Origin: Przewalskia tangutica
Lineage: Eukaryota > Streptophyta > Magnoliopsida > Solanales > Solanaceae
Direction of reading: 5' to 3'
DNA length: 64,000 nt
Assembly: GCA_029844215.1 (NCBI GenBank)
Contig: CM056723.1
Location: forward strand, 1,014,980-1,078,979
Shown here: piece by piece, positions 56,928 through 64,000 of the stretch
Layout: each line of letters opens with the position of its first letter
How positions within the stretch are numbered: the first letter of the stretch is position 1
Notes under the pieces: generated by a model
What the model saw: only the letters and a program-made list of their open reading frames with translations
The model's database searches: none
Told to the model about the DNA's origin: nothing
Translations under genes and position numbers: made by a program

Positions 56928-58219
56928 TAAGACAAAAACAGGTATAATGTGTAAGACAAAATTATGGTTGGTTATGTTGGGCCACTTGAATGATGGACCT
57001 TAACTGATGTGACCCAAGTAAAGACGATTTCGGACTTATTAAGATTGGGCTACTTCACATCTGGGATGTTAGTCGAATCCAATGACCAAATTGGTAAGTA
57101 GCTAGAACACAACGACTGTGTGTTGTAAAATTTTGAGTGTTGCTACTTACTGTTAGAATATTATTAATCAATATTAATAATATTGTGTATTAATGTAATA
57201 TCATGTTATATACACAATATACAATAATATTGAAAGAGTAAATCATGCCTAATACACTTACTCTTATATAAGAGTGTAAATTAGGACATTAAAAGATCTT
57301 GTTACTCATACTTTAATAAGATCAAAGTGAGATTGTTTTGCTAGAATATATTTTGATTGGAATATTGTTTTTGCATTCAGGTTGTTTTTTGCTATTCTAA
57401 AGGGTTGCAATACTATTCTTCAACTGCTAAATTAATACAAGTTTAAATTATATATATCAGGTAATTCAAAGGATATTTTTACGGGCAAACTCCCTTAAAT
57501 CAGAAGAATTGTAATCCTAAATAATATATTGGTACATGCTATAACAAGTAATTAATGATGACCTAATTATGTCAAAGTTTCTTACACCGATAATATAAAA
57601 TAAATCCGTAGTAATATATAAAGTACTTATTAACAGTATACATATTTATTTAGAATATGCATGTTCATTTTTCTAAGGGAACAATAGAATATCTCTGCCG
57701 ATCCAAGCATGTGTGCCAAGTGTCTTCTATGGCTAAAAACTTAAAATGCTTTGAGATGAGCAAAGTTTTCTTAAAATTTCCTGACTCACTTCGATCGACA
57801 ATATACAGACATATAAGATATATATATATTCCTCAAAACACACAATAATACTAGTATTATTAGCTAGCTGCATTTTCTAGATGCAAAAGTTTGAATTGTT
57901 TATTGCTTCACGTATAAAATTAAACCTCTGCTCCTAGAAATGCATGCAGCACATGTTGGATATTTTGTGTATCCACATATACATCTGGGGAATAGTTAAA
58001 CTAACTATAAGTGATTTAAAGACTATACTAAGAAGATCATCACAATAACATTACAATAATATCATCTAATTATAATTTTTATGTATTTAGGTTCTTGAAT
58101 CTCTGTGTCGGCAACCATCAAGTCTCTTGACGTGGTGTCTGTAGATTCAACTGCTACATGCTTCATTTGGACTATCGGGCAACAACTTCAACAAACTGCT
58201 GCAAACTTTTGATCCTTAT
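56928..58219. other. Intergenic, no gene seen
   Basis: Very AT-rich. At about 57160-57240 an imperfect palindrome (ataatattgtgtatta and its reverse tatacacaatatacaat) suggests a foldback MITE, but no duplication is evident. Short frames lack family resemblance. Confidence 0.4.
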
Positions 58220-58249
58220 GTCTGAAATAAGAACTCAAATAACAAATTG

Positions 58250-59225
58250 GTTAATTTTCATCACACGTTGAGTCAAGGGTTAACCCTTTCTCCTTAAGAC
58301 AAGATTGCCCCCGTATACATGTTTTTACGTTAGCAGGACAATAGTCTCCCAAGATAAAACAACGGCTTATCTTCTTCGTAAAGCACACCGAAGAAGATCT
58401 ATCGAAGAACACAAATATGTAAATTGCTAAGAAAGAATTGACTCAGAGATGTGTATGAACTTGTGGTATAAAAGGTTCATGATCTCCTGAGACAATGTGT
58501 TTGATAAGTGTATAAGATCTTCATATGGAATAAAGTGTATGTTGGCACATAAAATCTGAAGTGAGGTGTATGTTAGACACCTTTTTCATTGTTCTAAAAA
58601 TGATCCACAAAGGCCTCAATTTATAACTTAAGACTGGAAGAGGTTGAGACCAGATAAGCGGCAAGAAGAGCATTTGAAATAGGAGCAGAGTCTGTCACGT
58701 GTAGCCTACTCTCTTCGCTCCTCTCCTGTAAGTAAAAACGAGAATTAAGAAAATGCCCCTTCACTTGCACTTTCCATATGAATGCTTTAATGGAGGTTCA
58801 TTGAGCCAAGTAAAGAGTGTGTGAACACACTCAAACCAATGACTCACTTAATGGAAGGTACATCCATCCAAACGCAACACAAAGTTCAAGAGAAACCCTT
58901 AAACTTTCATCTCCACATTTATCGTCCGGTGCCGCGACCCTTTTCTGCTCCGCGGTCCGACCCGTTCCGTCTTACACTTTGCACAATTCTTTCTTCGTTA
59001 ACCAACGTGGAATATAAATTATTGTCGACAATAACCGTCCATCATTCTATGTCTCAAACACGTTACTCTTACGTGTGCCAATATCTCTTTCACTAAGAAA
59101 ATTTACGATATTTAGCAACACGTGTGCACGTGTGTGGAAACATGATTTCCGACGTGCTGCGCGCCTTATGTTTGATTCATAAATTACGGGATAAACTTAT
59201 TCCCCCATTAGTAAAATTTCCAACA
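58250..59225 (-). mobile_element. Reverse-oriented copia-type LTR
   Basis: Read on the minus strand, it begins TGTTGGAAATTTTACTAATG at 59225 and matches the plus-strand LTR that starts at 61689. Shared blocks are 'tttccacacacgtgcaca', 'gaaagagatattgg' and 'gtttgagaca/cgta'. It contains a TATA-like TTATAAATTGAG. The lower boundary is uncertain and no coding region of the same element is adjacent, so it may be a solo or broken LTR. Confidence 0.6.
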
Positions 59226-59394
59226 GCACATGCAGTGCAGATTCTGAATTCAGCTAAGTTCTTCAATTTCATCACTCGCTTCAACCATAGGGATATAGTA
59301 CATATCACAATTTACAATATATTCACAATTTTCTAAGGTGACACTTAATTTGAGATAATTTATTTTTGCTACGGGGACTCTGAGGTGACACAAT

Positions 59395-60846
59395 TTTTAC
59401 TCATAAGGAAAAATATGATCGTTGTTCTGATAGGCATAAGACCCGTCTTGTAGGTGATGTCAAAACTCAACAGATTGGCGTGGATTGTGGAGATACATTT
59501 AGTCCGGTGGTCAAACCATCAACTATTCGCACTATTCTCAGTCTAGCTCTCTCAAAAACATGACCCATCCATCAGCTGGACGTAAAAAACGTGTTCTTAC
59601 ACGTCGAACTCAAGGAAACTGTATACATGCATCAACCCTTGGGTTTCAGGAACCCCGATCATCCAAACCATGTGTGCTTGCTTAGAAAGTCCTTATATGG
59701 GTTCAAACAAGCTCCCCGGGCCTGGTATAAATGGTTTGCAGATTATGTGTCTACTCTTGGATTTTTTCATAGCAGGTCTGATAATTCTTTGTTCATCTAC
59801 CGTCACGGTTATTCTCTGGCATACATCCTGTTATATGTGAATGATATTTTATTGACTGTTTCTTCTGATAAATTGCGCAAGTCTATCATATCTCTTCTCA
59901 GCTCCGAATTTACTTTGAAAGACTTGGGGCATTTGAGTTATTTTTTGGGTATCGTTATAACTCGTCATGCATGTGGTCTATTTTTGTCCCAGAGAAAGTA
60001 TGTGGCAGAGATTATTGAACGGGCTGACATGTCATCATGTAAGTCATCTCCTACTCCGGTTGACATTAAATCAAAGCTGAGTGCTAATTCTAGCACACCT
60101 TACGAGGATCCCTCCCACTATAATAGTCTTGCGGAGGGACTTCAATATCTTACGTTTACGATGCCCGATATTACTTATGCAATGCGACATGTGTATTTAT
60201 TTATGCATGATCCGAGGGAACAACATATGCACGCTCTCAAACGCATTATGTGTTACATTCAGTGCACTTTTGATTATGGTTTACACTTATATCTATCGTC
60301 AATATCTACTCTCATACATATGTTGATTGGGGTGGATGTCCAGATACCAAACGTTCGACATCTGGTTATTATATGTTTCTTGGTGATAACTTGGTCTCTT
60401 GGTCGGCTAAACTTCAGACTACTTTATCACATTCCAGCGGGGAGGCTGAATATCGATGGGTAGTCCATGTGGTGTCTAAGTCCTGTTAGTTGCATAACCT
60501 CCTCTTAGAGCTTCACTTTCCTATTCAGAAAGCTACCTTGATCTATTGAGATAATGTTAGTGCCATATATCTCTCTGGAAATCATGTTCAACATCAGCGC
60601 ACTAAACATATCAAGATGGATATTCACTTTGCTCGCGAAAAGGTAGCTCGTGGACAAGTACGTGTCTTGCATGTCCCTTCACGGTACCAAATTGCTGACA
60701 TCTTTACTAAGGGTCTTCCCTTAGTTTCGTTTGAAAATTTTAGGGACAGTCTCAGCGTACGACAACCACCCGCTATGACTGCGGCGTGTGATAGAATATA
60801 CACAATATATTCTTCTGATATTATTAGAGAACTTGTACATGTGTAA
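59395..60846 (+). pseudogene. Copia reverse transcriptase and RNase H remnant
   Basis: Scraps of RT start near 59395 (GDTFSPVVKPSTIRTILSLA) and become one frame at 59591-60463: ETVYMHQPLGFRNPDHPNHV, RKSLYGFKQAPRAWYKWF and LGHLSYFLGI. The active site is YVNDI, where functional copies have YVDDI, so a catalytic Asp is changed. RNase H continues in other frames after 60330, with VSWSA-type and HQRTKHIKMDIHFAREKV (60590-60650), then VPSRYQIADIFTKGL. An LTR-like start, TGTGATAGAATATAC, follows at about 60787. Gag, protease and integrase are absent. Confidence 0.85.
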
Positions 60847-60849
60847 TAA

Positions 60850-61688
60850 TTATGATAGTAGTCTTGTATTAGAAAAAGATGTGTATTTTATTTATGTAAT
60901 TATATGTTAGGTTTACTATTGTATATCATGTATATAAACTCTTTACATTAATGAAAATAATGAAGGAATTATTATGTTTCAATACTTAGTACTATGATTA
61001 AGGCAAATTTAAAAGGCATATATCACTAAAGTCACACCAATCTAGCTACCATTAATACCTAATAGTACAATTACTTTAATTTTGCATTATCCCATGATGA
61101 AGGAGAAGTATGAAAATTTGGAGGACGTAGTGAAATCCAAGAAAAAACGTGAAAACTCAAGAAATAAGTAACAACAACAATAATAAACCACACAGAAGCA
61201 ACGAGGAGGAAAGCGAAAATGAAACTCTCAAACTAATTAAAGTTTAACATGTTAAAGAAAATTCACACTATTAGACAATCATTTGAAATAATATATGTGT
61301 AGAACTCGTTATCTACTTGTCTGAATAATAAGCTTTAACTGATGCATGTTCTTTTTCCCCAGCGAATGTTACTTGCACCACATATACATAGGTGAAACAA
61401 ATTAAATAGGAGTATTAATATGATAAGTGTTGATCAATAATTAAGGCACCTCTATATATACAGAAGGTGAATGTGAAATGTTTTACTCCTTCTATCCCAA
61501 AAAGATTAAACTACTTTCCTTATTAGTTTGTCCCAAAAAGATTTACACATTTCTATATTTAAAAACAATTTTATTTTATGAGATTATTTAAAACCACACA
61601 AATATCTAAAATTTGTTTTAAACCACAAATTTCAAAAATCTTTCTTTATTTTCTAAATTACGTGGCAAGTCAAACTAGGTCAATCTTT
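60850..61688. other. Repeat debris, no gene seen
   Basis: The first ~130 bp look like the 3' LTR of the preceding copia remnant. At 61482-61685 there is a stretch of the type 'ctccttctatcccaaaaagatta' with an internal near-copy, typical of a Stowaway-like MITE. Ends not established. Confidence 0.4.
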
Positions 61689-64000
61689 TGTTGGAAATAT
61701 TTATTAAACGTGAAATAAAGTAAATCCTATTAATTATGAATCGAATAATTGGGGCCCACACGTAGGAAACCTTATTTCCACACACGTGCACAAGTAGTGC
61801 CAAAGATCAAAATTTCCTTAATGAAAGAGATATTGGTACGTATACGAATTGTTTGAGACGTAAGGTAATAGACGACTATTGGCCAAATGACGAATGATTT
61901 CACATTGGTAAATGAAGGAAGAAGTGTATAATGTGTAAAGATGAAGTGAATCAGAAATCACCACGAAACCGAAGCGGCGCGACTCTCCATGTAAGCGGTC
62001 GCGCGCTGGCGGCCGCGCTCCTCCTCCGGCGCGACTAATTGACGTTTCAATTCCGGAACTCACCGAATTGGGCGGTCGCGCCACCCCGGCGACCACGAAT
62101 CTAATTGACGCGTTCAGTTCGGTATCGAACCGGCGGCCGTGGCTCTCTCCGGCGACCGCGACTCCTCGACTATTTCAATCTGTTGGAGGTGAATTAAAAA
62201 CTGATTCTTGGACTGACTTTGGAGTATTTACTCTCCATTATTTTGCTCATGAATTCAGCCATTACTTGGCTGAATTTTAACTCCAAATTCAAGGCATTAA
62301 CATGACATTCATGGCCATTACTTAGCCATTTGGAGGGTCATCATCTACACACTATAAAATGAGACACAAAGCTCATTTGGAAAAACACTTGACATCTTAC
62401 ACTCAACAATTCTCTGAAATTGTCTTCCTCTCTTGCAATCACAAACACTCAAATATTTTTCTTCCAAAGCAAACACTTGAGTTCCCTTTGCTCATTTGTT
62501 TGCTTATTGTTTTAGCTTGAGAGATAAGTTGTCATTACAACCGTTGAAAGGATATACGAGACAATATTATTTTAAGGATATATCAAGAATTTGGTCGACT
62601 CAGCAAGCCCTCATACTTGATAATTTTCAGATTTCTAAGAAATAGTTGTTGTTGTTATTTTCCCGTTCTACACATTACTACTCACAAGCTTAAGATAATA
62701 TTCGTTATTTCAACAACAACATGACTGGACAAGATCAATTCAACCAATTCAACACTAAAAATTCCACCGATGCTCAAGGCAATCCCATTGTCTTCAATCC
62801 CAATACTCAAGGCACTAACGCTGCCTTCAACTCCACTGTTTTTGGTACGTCAAGTGTCACCGCCACTGCCTTTGGCACAACCAATGCCTCCACTGCTGCT
62901 CCGGGCACTTATAGTGTCTTTTCTCCTACCCAAGGCGTCAACAACAACTATACTCCTATTGGAGGCATTCACAATGCCTTTCAGACTCCTCGCGGGCGAC
63001 ATCGCCTCAACACTGCCGGTTTTCACCATGAACGCCCAAAAGTTCATGGGTGCTCACTTTAAGAGATGTCGCAAAAATGTTGTTTTTCCCGACTACATGG
63101 AATGTCACGCTTAACCAAGATCCTCCACTATCCGGGAAGACGCGACCTCACCAAATAATTTGGCGGAGTGGGCTAAGGTAACCATGTCATCGACGCATGA
63201 GGATGGTTCGCAAGCATGGAAACATAATGATTTCATGTGTAGAACTATATTCTAAAAGCTTTGTCCGATCCACTATACACGGTATATTGCACCATTGAAA
63301 CCGCTACAGCATGGACAAACTTTAAAAAAAGTACAACACCCAAGATGCGGGTAGTAAGAAGTTCATCATTAGGAAGTTCCTGAAATTTCAACTGGTGGAC
63401 AACAAAAGTGTGACATCCCAAGTCCGGGAATTCCAAATGATTCTACATCACCTGGATTTGGAAGGATTAAAGCCCAACGAACAATTCTTGGTTGGGGCAT
63501 TAATCGAGAAGTTGCCTCCCTTGTGGACTGAGTTTATGAACTATCTAAAACTCAAAATGAAGGAGATGACCATAGATGAACTTATTGTCAAACTCCAGAT
63601 TCAGGAAGACAATAAGAAGGCCATGCCAAAGGGAAAACAACCCGCCGAGGCTAAGGCAAACCTGACGGAAGTCAAAAGGAACTCAAGCAAGAAGCGGAAG
63701 TTCCAGAAGGAAGGCAAACCCGAAACAACTGAAAAGTTCAAGAAATATTGTAACCATTGTGGTATAGTTGGTCACATGGTCAAAGACTGCCGCAAGCTCA
63801 AACATGAGAATAAGGCCAAAGGCAAGGCCAAGGCTAACATCATTGAAGACACGCTCGTCAACGATATCATTGAGGAGTTCTCAGCGGTAGTTCTTGAAGC
63901 TAACCTCGTTGAGAATCCGGTGCAATGGTGGCTAGACACAGGTGCTACCCGTCACATATGTTCCAATAAAGAAGCATTCTCCACTTATACACTAGTCTCA
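61689..64000 (+). mobile_element. Copia retrotransposon, 5' part, cut by the window edge
   Basis: An LTR begins TGTTGGAAATATTTATTAAACG at 61689, contains a GC-rich block near 61970-62170 and a TATA-like CTATAAAATGAG at about 62352, and ends somewhere in 62450-62650. Gag begins at 62721. The second LTR and most of pol lie beyond the window. The related LTR in the opposite orientation at 59225 indicates the family is present more than once here. Confidence 0.75.
62721..64000 (+). pseudogene. Copia gag and protease start, frameshifted
   Basis: The first frame (62721-63062) is a Thr/Asn/Gly-rich gag head (MTGQDQFNQFNTKNST...), with a shift near 62990, where NAQKFMGAHFKR continues in another frame. 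After more stops, a long readable part begins near 63270: SKKFIIRKFLKFQLVDNKSV, HLDLEGLKPNEQFLVGALIE, and a CCHC knuckle YCNHCGIVGHMVKDCRK at about 63750. The protease site WWLDTGATRHIC at about 63927 is intact. The frame runs off the window. Confidence 0.85.

Overview
This is a stretch of plant nuclear DNA, most likely from the Solanaceae. Three spliced or single-exon plant genes lie on the minus strand and are separated and invaded by many layers of transposable elements. The family-level guess rests on three copies of the TS/SolS-type SINE, an RTE-type LINE with a (GTT)n tail, and other repeat types that I associate with nightshade genomes. I cannot name the species. There is nothing prokaryotic here: no operons, no CRISPR.

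Layout. 1-5.6 kb: a decayed hAT MITE, a small SINE with target-site duplication (TSD), and an intronless FANTASTIC FOUR (FAF) gene with a TATA box. 5.65-7.15 kb: a TRIM-like LTR element interrupted by an internally deleted hAT transposon with a perfect 8-bp TSD. 8.4-9.1 kb: two SINEs. 9.5-18.7 kb: a complete 9-exon DAR GTPase 3 (DGP3) gene of 370 aa, with an RTE LINE in intron 5 and a SINE plus LTR debris in intron 1. 19.0-34.8 kb: a Mutator-like element (MULE) with long inverted ends and an 8-9 bp TSD. It carries a broken transposase and an exon pair for a GRF zinc finger. An 8.1-kb Tat/Ogre-type non-coding LTR element (2.24-kb LTRs, 5-bp TSD, two tandem-repeat blocks) sits inside its transposase gene, and a truncated copia element sits further right. 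35.2-37.3 kb: probably nested hAT-like elements.

37.6-53.1 kb: a complete 19-exon ARIA/ABAP1-type ARM-repeat/BTB gene (705 aa). Its 8.6-kb intron 8 holds a TRIM, a hAT MITE and a 6.7-kb copia element with mosaic LTRs. Intron 7 holds a SINE. Intron 1 carries a tandem array that includes a second copy of the end of exon 1. 55.1-64 kb: an L1-type RNase H fragment, a hAT MITE, a copia RT/RNase H remnant, two related LTRs in opposite orientation, and the 5' part of another copia element that runs off the window.

The three host genes are not a pathway. DGP3 is a predicted chloroplast ribosome-biogenesis GTPase. ARIA/ABAP1 proteins work with transcription or replication factors. FAF proteins act in meristem size control. 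All three reading frames are intact: I reconstructed every exon of DGP3 and ARIA, and the phases close. The insertions within the genes have therefore been tolerated in introns. Most transposon coding regions are broken.
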